From: Oncomelania hupensis
Taxonomy: Eukaryota; Mollusca; Gastropoda; Littorinimorpha; Pomatiopsidae
Reading direction: 5' to 3'
Assembly (NCBI GenBank): GCA_036898135.1
Contig: CM072515.1
Location: 21,639,230-21,703,229, forward strand
DNA length: 64,000 bases
Below the pieces are notes generated by a model that did no database searches, was not told where the DNA came from, and worked only from the letters and a program-made list of their open reading frames with translations. Each line of letters starts with the position of its first letter. Position 1 is the first letter of the stretch. This document shows, in pieces, positions 1 to 10,821 of the stretch. The translations under genes were made by a program, and so were the position numbers.

Positions 1-226
1 TACAATCAAAACTGTGCATAAGTATTTTACATACATGTTATACTTTCGGGCAGTAGAACAAAACTTACGTTAACTTTCGCCTTCTCATACACTTTGCACT
101 TGCACGCACTGAAACATTCCTAAGCAAGCTTCAGTTCCAGGCAATCATTCAGCAACTCCCACAAATTAAAATGTACATCAGGCACTCACTCACAAACATT
201 CTTCACCTGCAATCTCCAACTAACCA

Positions 227-228
<2 letters not shown>

Positions 229-297
<69 letters not shown>
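229..297. repeat. (CA)n microsatellite
   Basis: About 34 CA units with a single CC interruption near 257. Simple dinucleotide repeat; apparent reading frames across it are repeat artefacts. Confidence 0.97.
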
Positions 298-299
<2 letters not shown>

Positions 300-1755
300 T
301 TAACATAAACAAATTATACCCACAGGTAGGCAATGCAACAGTGTATAAAAATAAAAGGGTAATGGAGCACATACTGTCAAAGTTTGTTTTTTGATCGACT
401 AGATTTAACATCAGAGATTAGATGTGTGGCTTTGGCCACCTCCTCGCGCTTTGTTTGCCCATTTCAATCCCGCAAACGTCAATATAAGTTAATAGTTCAC
501 TCTCTCCAATACTCGTTTTTAAATAGCGCTCTACTTCCCCCTCCCCCCTCCCGTCCTCACGCAGTACCCCCCAGGTTTCCCTAGTGTCACTTCAGCGGCA
601 TGTAAAAAAATCGGTAATTTGTGTAGAACTAAACTTTGTTGTTGTTGTTCTTGTTGAGTAAATTTCTGTCCCAAGATATCTGCGGCATATAAGGGACATG
701 AAAATTATGGCATAGTTAAGTTAGGATGTAAACATAAATTTTCCAGACCCTTGAAAACATTTAGGTTAAAAATTTAAAAACGAAAAAAGCCATTCGTTGC
801 GAATAAAAATACTTTTTTTTTTTTTACTAAATCTTTAAAACATATTAACTTCGAGATAAAACGTAGTTACAAGATCCCTTTAAGGGCTGATTAAAACTTT
901 AACATTTAAATGAGGGATAAGATATCATCGGGAGATCATTATTGCCCAATAGCTTGCTTTTATTTATGAAAGAACATTAAAACCAAAACATAAAATTACT
1001 CTATATAATTTTATATTATTAAAAAAAATCTAAAAGACAATAGAATGCGTATATCAGAACATGGATGTCACCTCGGAATATGCAATCAACTTGCCACACG
1101 AATAAGAAAGCTAGGTCAAAGCCTGTCGCTTGCCGCACGGAGGTCCGACAAATCTGTGAAAAAAAAACATAGCTAAGACAAATAAGCTTACAAAAGAGAA
1201 ATAGATAAAATTGGACAATTAAATAAACTATTTTCGAAACTAGGAATGGCCGAACAGACGCACAGCGTCGGGGTACAGCGTACCTTCCAATGACCCGAAC
1301 AAAGGCCCATACTACTTTGTATAATTGATGTAGGAAGATTTTAATACAGCAGTCAGTTGGGGGTGTCCTCTGGTGTTGCTATCCTGGTGTGAAGTCTCGT
1401 TTGCCCTTATTTTCCTGTTGTATCTTTCTCTCGCAACAGATTTCTAAGACGAGAAATATTTAAAGGAACAGAAACTTGCACATGTAAAATCGAACTATTA
1501 AGCCACACAGCGTAGCAAGGACTATCCGAGAACCTCTCACAACTGGAGAGAGGATCTTAAAGGTCAACCACAGTGCTCGGTCAAAAAGTTTCTGCTGAAA
1601 GAACTTTACTAAATAATACCAGATGCAAAAAATTCGGTAAGCAAAGCTCTATCGTTTAATAGATAGCGATCACTGAAAGTGGGATTTCCTACCTGTAATT
1701 AAGGGTAAGGGAAGTAATACTCTAAAACGCAGCTATCGCTGATCTTCCCTCGCAG
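298..1755. other. AT-rich non-coding stretch
   Basis: No convincing exon, RNA gene or element end is seen. It holds short poly-T/poly-A runs (near 811, 1020 and 1158) and a weak GTCCC-to-GGGAC string near 669-697 that faintly resembles the conserved core of the SINE at 2.7 kb. Confidence 0.6.
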
Positions 1756-1763
1756 TGACGTCA
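1756..1763. promoter_or_regulatory. Palindromic CRE site (TGACGTCA)
   Basis: A perfect CREB/ATF full site. It lies 13 bp upstream of an ATG in strong Kozak context (A at -3, G at +4; ATG at 1777) that opens 28 codons, stopping at 1861-1863. The peptide begins MADCEEVTSETSS. No TATA box or clear splice donor accompanies it, so a short 5' exon is only a possibility. The same octamer recurs at 2919, 4983, 6534 and 15699. Confidence 0.3.
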
Positions 1764-1776
1764 GCAGCTGTAGACA

Positions 1777-1863
1777 ATGGCCGATTGCGAAGAAGTTACA
1801 AGCGAGACAAGCAGTGTTTCTTCACTCGATCTGTCGTGTTACAGCAGTGCTCTCTTCTGTTAG
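1777..1863 (+). CDS. Short ORF downstream of a CRE (doubtful)
   Basis: A 28-codon frame starts with a strong Kozak ATG 13 bp after a CRE palindrome. It is Ser/Thr-rich and acidic and ends at TAG. I do not recognise it. It is too short to judge coding potential, and no downstream exon is visible. It could be a small first coding exon, an upstream ORF or chance. Confidence 0.12.
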   Translation: MADCEEVTSETSSVSSLDLSCYSSALFC

Positions 1864-1964
1864 AAACGAATTCGACCCCCGAGTATTAATTGTAATAATA
1901 AACAAATAATTATACGAGCTAGACCCGTGAATACATAACCTCTTCAGGGGCGGATCACTTAGGG

Positions 1965-2046
1965 TTTTTTTTTTTTTTTTTTTTTTTTTTGGGGGGGGGG
2001 GGGGGTTTCCAAAATTCGTATAAAAAAATAAATAAATAAAATAAAT

Positions 2047-2122
<76 letters not shown>
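1965..2122. repeat. T26-G15 homopolymers and (TA)n microsatellite
   Basis: A T run (1965-1990) is followed directly by a G run (1991-2005), then an AAATA-rich bridge and about 37 TA units (2049-2122). Long frames predicted here on the minus strand (Tyr-Ile and Lys runs) are repeat translations. Confidence 0.95.
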
Positions 2123-2125
<3 letters not shown>

Positions 2126-2159
2126 TTTATTTTATGTTTATTTTTATTTTTATAATTGT

Positions 2160-2225
2160 ATTCTCTCTCTCTCTTTCTCTCCTTCTTCTTCTTCTTTCTT
2201 TTCCTTTTTTTTTTTTTTTTTTTTT
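2160..2225. repeat. Pyrimidine tract (CT, CTT, poly-T)
   Basis: A compound strand-asymmetric tract: (TC)n, then (TTC)n, then a poly-T run ending at 2225. Confidence 0.9.
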
Positions 2226-2690
2226 GGGCCGGAAACCCCCCCTCGTCCGCCCCTGCGTTCCCTTTTCTGAAAAGCTCCTCTGACTTTCCTGACACCCGGC
2301 AAGTGATAGCAGACGATGGATGTGTAGTAGCCACTGTGACTGTAGTTAAAGTTGAAGCAGTACTAGTAGGCCTACTACTAGTAACTTGAATCACTGTTGC
2401 TGTTGTTGAGGCTTTGGATCGTTGGAACAGAGATAGGCTTTAATGTCTGTATTGTTTTCATCCCAAAGCTCCGCATAAAAGTGGCACTTGGGGGGTAGCA
2501 GTCTTCAGCGAAGTGTTTTGCGCAAATTGCTGACGACGCACAAATCTCACCCACTTATTTCGCACTTCTTCGTTTTTTGGAAACCTATGCAATGTTATCC
2601 CATCCGCTTGTTTGTTTGTACAACCTCCAACGGCACAATATAGGCCACTGCTCTTCGTTTTCCTGCGTTTTGGTAGAGAAGTTTTTTGTT
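2226..2690. other. Non-coding flank
   Basis: No element or exon is recognised. Unique-looking sequence between the pyrimidine tract and the SINE body. Confidence 0.5.
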
Positions 2691-2699
2691 TGTATGTAG

Positions 2700-2880
2700 A
2701 TTATAGTCACACGACACTTTCGCATATAGGTGACTACTACTGGACCGATTTATACTGACACCAGTTGTTGGTAAAGGGGAAAATAATATGATCACACGTT
2801 GACCAATCCGGGATTCGAACCACCGACCTTTCGGTTACTAGCAAGACGCTCTTACCAACTGAGCTACCCGGCCCCTGGTA
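2700..2880 (-). mobile_element. tRNA-derived SINE with GTCCC-palindrome core
   Basis: Read on the minus strand, 2880-2800 is a degenerate tRNA. It has an A box TAGCTCAGTTGG, an anticodon loop CTAGTAA (AGT, Thr-like) and a B box GGTTCGAATCC; the acceptor strands still pair mostly by GC and GT. The anticodon and T stems have mismatches, so it is a SINE head and not a working tRNA gene. The body after it contains CCTATATGCGAAAGTGTC (2716-2733). Close relatives of that core occur without the head at 45185-45230 and 58935-58977, which defines a family. Confidence 0.75.
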
Positions 2881-2889
2881 GAGAAGGGG

Positions 2890-4025
2890 CACTATCAGAC
2901 TATATTGTCTCCAGCAGTTGACGTCACGAGCCATGTGGTCACGTGAGCGGGCTTTTCGAAGGTGCAAAAGTTTATTCGAAGTAGATTTTATTAAATATTA
3001 AAAAAAGGCAGCATTTTTCGGAAAAAAGTTGTTTGGCATGTGACTTCTTTTATTATGTAGATATTTTGTGCTCAATTTTATATTTCAATGATGTTGACCT
3101 TTAAGCCTCTCGGCTAACCTCAGATTCGCTGTGTGGAATTTAGCATGCACGCTTCGTGTTCTCACACCGTTACTACTAACAACGTAGGTCTTGTCATTGC
3201 GCTTGCAAGCCGTTGTCTATGGCCTTGACTGCATGATGCTATCTATCTATGCGCACTGGTTCCACTCAACCTTGCCTTTTGCTCTGGTATTTTTTCTCTT
3301 GTGATTGTTTCACTTGGCCATGATCGATGTGTATTTTTACGCTTGGAAGGTCGTCAGCAAATGTACGGGGTGTAGTCTATATCTATACTGCCGTTGGTTG
3401 GTGTCGTAGACATCAAGGGTTCACATCTATCTAGCCCCATCGCTGTTGTCGATGACGGTATACCATCAAAAAAGAAGTCGAAAGTGAAAGGTTATTGGTT
3501 AATTTTCCGTGGTTGTGGTATGTGTAGGGGAAGAAAACGAAGGCGTTTAAGGATTTTTTTTCTCTCTCACAGGACCAGCTTTGCGAGGGCCGAGCCCATC
3601 CCTGTCAAAACTAGAATGATCGTTAAGCGTTGCTTGAACCTGAACTTTCACAAGCAGGACATCTCAGCATGCAGTTATTGGACAGAAAAATAGAAATATT
3701 TAATATTAAAGATAAATGGTAATTTACATTCACGGAGGGATAGACCATCATCGAAATAGACCTTACAGAAAGTCGCCATCATATTTCGATTTAAAAAAAA
3801 TATTGCTGGTACTTAAGATATTTGGTTTCACTGCAACGTTAACTCGGGGATGGGGGTGAGGGAGGAAAGGAAATTACTAACACTAATTACCAAAAAATGG
3901 TTGTGCTATAGCGCTCTTATAAGGAGGAATGAGCTTTTCAATTCCCAAGCCACTAGGATCCATTATACACCACAGAGTTTCCACACCGCCTAGTTGAGAC
4001 CAGCGTGTGGTTGGCCTCTCTACTA
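2890..4025. other. Non-coding stretch
   Basis: Contains a CRE octamer at 2919-2926. A 99-codon frame at 3394-3693 begins with a non-ATG codon, shows no recognisable domain and has no splice context, so I do not call it a gene. Confidence 0.5.
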
Positions 4026-4118
4026 GTCCTCCTGGCTAGTCTCAGCTACGCAGTTTACACATAACACGGCGGGCCTTACGGATCAGGTGCTGCACACTGC
4101 GCAGCAGAGACGGCCGAG
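4026..4118. repeat. Inverted-repeat motif of a MITE-like family
   Basis: The string GGCTAGTCTCAGCTACGCAG (about 4031-4050) and the partly complementary GCGCAGCAGAGACGGCCGAG (about 4099-4118) face each other. The same termini occur at 43761-43838 and 61051-61131, suggesting a short non-autonomous element with terminal inverted repeats. Borders are approximate. Confidence 0.4.
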
Positions 4119-4119
4119 G

Positions 4120-5260
4120 CTTACACTGCGTTGCAGAGAGGACCGGTGAAGTGGGGTGGAGAGGCGACGTAAAGTTGAGGCCAAACATGGCTTACGTTTT
4201 ACGGCTTATGCCATTGGGTTATGAGATTTTTCACTGACAGGAATTTTGACAGGTAGCCACACCTTATGTATTTAGTGGCCACATTGGCTTACTTTTTACG
4301 GCTTATTTATTGAGTCGGAAGTAGTGGCGCTATGTTTTTCAAGGCCCGGTTCGAATGCATAAACGTGAGTAGCTGGGTAATTTCACCACACCAAGCACTT
4401 TTTCATGACGGTGTAAAGCTCTCCTTCACGATTTCACTATAATACGAAACAACTTTAATAAGATCGACAGCCAACACGTGAATTCTCGCCAAGTCGTGTG
4501 TAGCAGACAACCTGCGTAGCGTGTAAACATACAAGGGATGAGTTTAGGTTATCTCTAACGTATTTTTGCATTGGAAATCAAACATTTGCTATCCTTGTGA
4601 CATTTTACGTTGGCCAGTACACAAGGAAATACGTAAGGAATTCATAGGCCTAACAGAAGTGTGGCCGGGTGCTACAGGCCAATGTCTTAACCGACGTCTC
4701 TGATACGCAGTGTTCAGGTACTGGTGACACACTGACCCTGTAGCGTGCTGTTAGAGCTACTGCTGCTGTAGTCCAATCCAACAGGCTTTTTGAAAGTAAG
4801 TAAATCCTATAAAAATGATATATATTCTAATTTACTCTTTACAGTTGTGTTTACAACTGAAGAAAAGTCCCACGGAATCGAAGGGGTATGAATATGTTTA
4901 TTTTAACTTTTTAAAGCGAACTATTTGTTGATGCGAATGCATTAGGGAACCCCCATTTTTACCGCCCAGATATTGTTCCGCATGACGTCAGGAATCTACA
5001 GCCAAGTGATGAAATGTGCGTAGGTGACAAGGTCAATGGCATTGTTGATACACAGGCTTGGAAGTCTCGTCTCTTGTATGCCTCAATTACATACTATACA
5101 TACTATACCACGTACGTATGTAGGAGGGGAAAGAAAAGACTTCAGAGCCTGTGGTTGATGTCATCTTATGGCTGATGCAGGCTAACCCCCGTTGGGGTGC
5201 CGGGGGTTTCAGTATAAATAGCAATGTAGGCATTTTATATGTATGTTTTGTTGATAATTT
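4120..5260. other. Non-coding stretch with a short duplication
   Basis: A TTACGGCTTAT-containing string of about 22 bp occurs twice (near 4190 and 4288). A CRE octamer lies at 4983-4990. Nothing else is recognised. Confidence 0.5.
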
Positions 5261-5264
5261 ATAA

Positions 5265-5502
5265 TGATGTTTGTATTCTATTTTGTTTTTGTAAACGGGG
5301 GTTCGATAAGTTCGGGTGAAGCCTCAGCCGTCCCCTGCGTGGGATGTCTTTATTGTAAAGTGACTGGCTGTGGAGAGCTTTCAGTTTTACCACTAGGGTT
5401 GTTTCAGCAGATCTTTTATGCGGATCGGGGATTGTCCGGTCCTGATTTGGCTCGGAAGAGTCCGCTGGACCTAAAGCAATAATAATGTAATGTAATGTAA
5501 TG
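5265..5502 (+). repeat. Dispersed repeat with (TAATG)n tail
   Basis: The last 67 bp (from 5436) match the insert at 28458-28521 almost exactly, and a diverged inverted copy lies at 43409-43441 (about 26 of 32 matches by eye). The copy ends in three to four TAATG units, as expected of a reverse-transcribed element. The upstream boundary is uncertain. No coding capacity is seen. Confidence 0.6.
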
Positions 5503-5518
5503 ATGCAGGCTTGCAGGA

Positions 5519-5765
5519 GGCATGGTGGCCGAATGGTTAGAGCGTTGGCTTGCGGATCGGAAAGTCCCGGGTTTGAGCCCAGGTCGGGCATTGTGTTATG
5601 TTGTGTCCCTGGGAAAGACACTTTACTCTCGTTTCCTACTCCTTCGGATGAGAGTATAAACCGAGGTCTAGTCTGTGTCGCATACATTACATCATAGCGG
5701 ACTTTAAAGATCCTGACGCTCATAGCCTAGACGGGTGAGCGCCGGTAACAAGAACACACCCAGCA
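5519..5765 (+). mobile_element. tRNA-derived SINE, family 1
   Basis: The head (5524-5582) has an A box GGCCGAATGGTTAGAGC and a B box GGGTTTGAGCCC, tRNA-like with imperfect stems. The body holds CCCTGGGAAAGACACTTTAC (5606-5625), a motif type shared by many metazoan SINEs, and GATGAGAGTATAAACCGAGG. It matches the minus-strand copy at 49387-49785 over about 240 bp. This copy stops at CATGCACCTTGG and an A-rich stretch, so it lacks the L2-like tail of the second copy. Confidence 0.85.
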
Positions 5766-5812
5766 TGCACCTTGGTAAAAAAAAAAAGTGCCATAATGAT
5801 CAACACGATTGA

Positions 5813-8048
5813 TTGTGGGCATATACGGCAAGACAAGACAAGGCAATAGAGGCAGTTTGTGCATCAAATTCTGCAGTTCACATCATTGCTGGAAAGGCTT
5901 ATTCTAGGGCAATTAGAGCACATTTTCTTGTCGAAGCAGCATTGAGAGCAATATTTGTAAGCACATCCTTCAACATGTCATGGCTGTTGCTCCATCCTGA
6001 CACTTTGTCCAATGATTACAATCCTAGGAAGGAAAACGGTGATTGTCAAGAAGAAGAGTCACTTCTACATAATCCTGCAGATCTTGACATAACAGATGAC
6101 TTTGATTAGGCTCTTTTTGAATCACTGATGCAGGGCAAAACAACAGCAAGAGATGCTGCAATACATCCTGTATTAGGACGCATTAAAGCAACGTTGGAAG
6201 ATTTCAAACGACAATGTTCAAGTAGAACGAGCAAGCTATGGATTCAAGAAATGGTACACCTCCTTCACACAGCAATATAGGCTGAGAGAACTGGAGACTT
6301 CAAGCTCCATCTATCTGCTGTTGCCAAAATGTTGCCCTATTTTGCTGCTTCAGGGCACAACCTCTACACCAAGTCGGCCAGGCTGTACTTACAGCAAATG
6401 ATGGAGTTGAACAAAACCTACCCAGAAGTCTATCACGATTTCATGGCAGGCCATCACGTGAAAAGGAGAAGCGATCGCTATAGGGCTGGTCTGTCGTGTG
6501 ATCTGGTGATTGAGCAAACATTGATGAGGACGCTGACGTCAAATGGTGGCCTAACTAAAGGGCGCGGAATGGGCGAACGACAAAGGCTTGCAAACCAATG
6601 GATGCAATCCTTGACGCAAACAGAGTTCACAACAAGTGAGCAGCACAAAGATTCTTCTGAAATAAGGCAAGAGAAAGACCACAAAGAAACTTTGACAGTC
6701 ATCAACTATGTTTCATCCAAAAATCCGTTTTGCGCTGACATGAGTCTTAGGTCTATTGCTACTGGCTAAGCAACTGACTCATATGTCAATGCTGACCAAG
6801 CTGTTGAAATTGGTCAGCGCATTCTCCAAGGGATGACGGGTCAATCTCCAGCTGACGTGACGTTCAAGAAAAGCAATCAAGCAGTCACAATGACGACAAA
6901 AACTGGAGTGACTATTGGCCAGGAAATGGTGCAAGTGGATCCGCAGTTATTGTTTCAAAGGTTGGTGCAAGTCGCTGGGAATGATACCAACAGGCTCGAA
7001 AAAATGTTTTACTATGTACTGGCCAATGTACCTGCCTCCTTGTTTGATGCGACAGGATTCCCCAGAAAAGCCAACAAACATACTCTTGCAGGATTTCTCT
7101 GGTCTGCTGTCAATGAAACTGCATCCTTGCCAAGAGAAAATGTGAAATACATTCTGGATGGTGGATCCCTTTTGCATCGCCTTCCATGGCCCAGAGGGTC
7201 GTCCTAAAAGATCTAGCAGAGATGTATGTCAGCTTTGTTGCTAGGAAACATACACTAGCTACAATCATTTTCGATGGCTATGTTGATGGCCCAAGTACCA
7301 AAGATGTTGCCCATCTTCGAAGAAGCAAAGGCATGGTTGGGAGACATGTAGCCTATGATCCTGACAGGATCCTCTGCGAGACGAAGGAAATATTCTTGGC
7401 CAACTGCGAAAACAAACCGGAACAACAGTCTGTAATAACATTCTTTTTGCCCATGCATTCTGTGGATACGACACGACATCTCATCCCTTCAACATCTCAA
7501 AATCACTCACAGTCAAGAAGCTTGATTCAGGAGAGCTCCTGGATGAGGCTAGAGTATTCAATGATAAGATGTCAAGTCATGATGCTGTTGCAGCGGCTGG
7601 TGAGAGGGTATTTGTTCACCTGTACAGTGAAAAACGTTCTGATACCTTGACCAAACTGTGGTTTGTCAAATATGAGCAAAAAGTGTCTGCAAGCCATACA
7701 CAAATCCAAGCTAAAGTGCTCCCCCAACAGCAGCAGCAGCTGAATTCCATGCCTACAGAACATTCTACCAAGTCCAGGAGTAGCTGAGTCTAGACAGAGA
7801 CCATGGTCTATCACCTATGGATTGGGAATGGAAGTTACAGGAGGGTATAACTAATAAGCCAGCTTCTCCATAGGATATTTTGAATATTTATCCGCTGCTG
7901 CTGCTGCTAGAAAGACTGCTCACCTGGCAGATGCAGATGCATAAAGCACGGACTTACGTGCACCATAGCTTGTGGAGAATGCCGTGGAATCAGCTGCACA
8001 AACTCTGTGGTTCAGCTGGATGACGAGTCGGATTCTGAGAGCGACTAA
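5813..8048 (+). pseudogene. Pseudogene of a multi-copy invertebrate protein family with Cys-rich tail
   Basis: I recognise the family from invertebrate genomes, where it is multi-copy, intronless and of unknown function. Conserved strings are GHNLYTKSARLYLQ and RRSDRYRAGLSCDLVIEQTL (6350-6520), then QVDPQLLFQRL (6929-6961), IIFDGYVDGPSTKD (7265-7306), ILFAHAFCGYDTTS (7437-7480) and the tail CTIACGECRGISCTN (7970-8010). The frame is broken by stops at 6107, near 6278 and at 6767. It shifts near 7195, again between 7400 and 7431, and again near 7720. From memory of homologues, the segment between FLANCENK and ILFAHAF is shortened and would contain Asp-rich PIN-like residues, so the likely catalytic core is gone. 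It ends at a TAA at 8046-8048. Absence of introns suggests a retrocopy or a gene carried by a mobile element. Confidence 0.75.
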
Positions 8049-8715
8049 GGTAGACCACTTCTATATTCTACTGGAAAACTAATAAATTTCCTGGGTTTTT
8101 CTGTTTTTCTTTATTTCGTGTGTCTTCCTTTTAACTAATCTTTTTTCTCTTGTGAATTAAATAGAAGTCGACTTTTACAATCGAGATCAAGATTTTTAAG
8201 ATCATCGGAATTTCGCATTTATACCCCTATGTTAATTAAATTTTAATCCACAGTCAGAACTATAACTGACACAGAAAGCGTTGAAACAGATTTTCGGACT
8301 GTATATGTTAAGAGCTTTCATTTGACATGCAACATGATATGGTTTTGAATTAAATGTTTATTTCTAGTAATCTCCCTTTGACGTTTTGAAGTGTGAAAAA
8401 ACATAAGCACCAAAAATCATGTTTCAGACCCCTTTTTTTTACTGGGACTTTTTATAGGTATTTCCTCATTGCTTAAAGAATATTTTTTACTGCATAGCAT
8501 TTTTATAGGAATTAGTTGCTTATTTGGCTATTTATTTCATTACTGGGACTGGACTACTGCTGCGGCTGTAGACATAGGCGACATTGCAATGGATGATGAC
8601 GCACCACTGCCGACAACACCTGGAACTGAGTTGATGATGTGACAACCCCTCCCCCCCCACCCTCCCACTTCACCTCCCGAATCCGCACTCTCTGTCATTT
8701 TCTTTCCCTCCCTCC

Positions 8716-8716
<1 letters not shown>
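8049..8716. other. AT-rich non-coding stretch
   Basis: No feature recognised; mildly T-rich, with a short C run near 8650. Confidence 0.5.
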
Positions 8717-8754
<38 letters not shown>

Positions 8755-9108
8755 GTGTTTCTCTCTCTGTCTGTCTCTGTGTGTGTGTGTGTCTCTCTCT
8801 CTTTCCCCCATCCCTCTTCCTTTCTCTTCTCTCGGAGCGTGCATGTTTTTGTTTGTTTGTTTATTTCCATTAGGTAGTTGTTTTATTGATGAGAATGATA
8901 ATGATTGTTGGATTGAATAATCACATGCTGCGCTACTATAATACATAACTAGTAGTTATTAGCGCGCGCGATGCAGAGTGACAACGTTGGAGTACTGAGG
9001 GAGGTGGAACAAGGGGAGGAAAGGAGCATCTTTGAGAGAAAGAGAGAGAGAGAGGGAGAGAGAGATAGGGAGGGGTGAGGGGAGAGGGAGTGAATGGTGA
9101 AGAAACCC

Positions 9109-9157
<49 letters not shown>

Positions 9158-9160
9158 GGG
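8717..9160. repeat. (CT)n and (GT)n microsatellites
   Basis: (CT)n occupies about 8719-8752, with mixed CT/GT to 8802. A purine-rich GA patch lies at 9035-9090, and (GT)n at 9110-9156. Long frames across these are repeat translations. Confidence 0.95.
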
Positions 9161-9664
9161 GAGGGGAGGGGGTGGATCAGTGTTTGAGAGAAAGTCGGAG
9201 TGGCACAGTCAGCATTTTAAGTTTGATTGTATTTGTATACTTTGTTTTTCGTATCTCCGATGCACACCGCAGACAAATATCCTTGTGCAAATGACGATGA
9301 AAGTACATGCATGAATTTAGTATTCGTGTGTGATGTTAGTGGCCTGTTGGGAGGGGAAGGGTGGAGGGTTTGGGAAGGGTTGAAGTAGATGTGTGTGTGT
9401 GTGTGTGCGTGAACAAAAGCCAAAGTATCGTGACACAAAAGAGGACTTAGTGTGTGTTGTTTATATGACAGGATGCTGTTGTTGTTGCTGTTGTTGTGGT
9501 GAAGTGCATCTTTTTTTGTGTACGTGTAGATAGAATAATCCCCCAAACACGATGGAGATCGAGAAAAGTCTCGTTTACACCTGTACGCACACACTCTGCT
9601 GTTTTTGTTACATTTATTGTAGCTAAGCTCCGCTTTATCTCTGTTGACATCATTTCCTAATTAA

Positions 9665-9710
9665 GAGAGAGAGAGACAGAGATATAGAGAGAAAGAGAGA
9701 GAGAAAGAAA

Positions 9711-9775
<65 letters not shown>

Positions 9776-9876
9776 TGTTAACTTGACTATGAGCCATCTA
9801 CTTTACGATGCTCATAAACACCTATAATATTTGCATTGCAATCTTCTTTTTTTCTCCAGTTTTAAGCAGTAGCAGC

Positions 9877-9956
<80 letters not shown>

Positions 9957-9994
9957 TAATTTCTTCTTCTTCTTCTTCTTCTTCTTCTTCTTCT
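9665..9994. repeat. (GA)n, (AAT)n and (TTC)n microsatellites
   Basis: (GA)n covers 9665-9772, (AAT)n 9878-9952, and (TTC)n 9960-9994. The AAT tract may be an old retroelement tail, but no body is recognised beside it. Confidence 0.95.
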
Positions 9995-10590
9995 TGTCCT
10001 TCATCTTTGAACATAGATTGTATATGTAACAATTTTGTCGATTGAAATTATGATTTCATATTATCAACGGCATGTCATCTATGTGTAACTGCTTTAAATT
10101 AGTCCCAATGACCTGGGCTGGGATTGCCTGGAGAACATTTGGTAGTCTTTTTTTTTTGGTTTGTTTTGTTAACAGCAGTGCCACTTTTGTTTCGCCGCAG
10201 ACCATAGGGATGATTGACTAGACTGAAAAGAACTGTCATTATTGAAGTTATTAATTAACTACCTTAGTTTTCAGTCTAGCGTGATTAATTGCGATTGACT
10301 GCTTTGTGCTATTTCATGTTCTGTTGTTCTGATTTTAATTGTTTTAATTGCAAGTGTCCTTAAAACACCCGTTGTGAAGACGGAAACGTTCTGGCTCGTC
10401 AGAAGTACCGTAATTGAAATGAAAATAAACATTTAAGTTCAATTTATTTCAATAATTATAATAACGTCTTTACACCTGTTGGATGTTAGACCACACATTT
10501 ATTCTCATGCATGGAAACGCACTAATAAAAGCAACTCTAAGAATTTACAGTCGGACTACAATCATAAAAATAAACTTATCTTCTGAACTC
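9995..10590. other. AT-rich non-coding stretch
   Basis: Nothing recognised between the microsatellites and the 3' end of the L2-like LINE. Confidence 0.5.
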
Positions 10591-10821
10591 TGTAGTAATA
10601 ATAATAATAATAATTACTGTATTTATAATGCGCTTATCTTATAATAATTATAACTCTAAGCGCGCACTCACAACTCACGCACGCATGTGCACGCTTTAGA
10701 CAATGACACATGTAACAATTACGCAAAAAATACATTCACTCAAATATACTCATACCACAAACAGACCAGACACTATATGCAAGAGACAGCTGGCGATGGG
10801 GTGCGTAGTGAGGTCATAGTG

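Noticed and set aside
2800..2880. Functional tRNA-Thr gene on the minus strand
   Set aside because: A and B boxes are good, but the anticodon and T stems have multiple mismatches and a SINE body follows.
3394..3693. 99-codon plus-strand frame
   Set aside because: Non-ATG start, no domain, no splice context and AT-rich surroundings.
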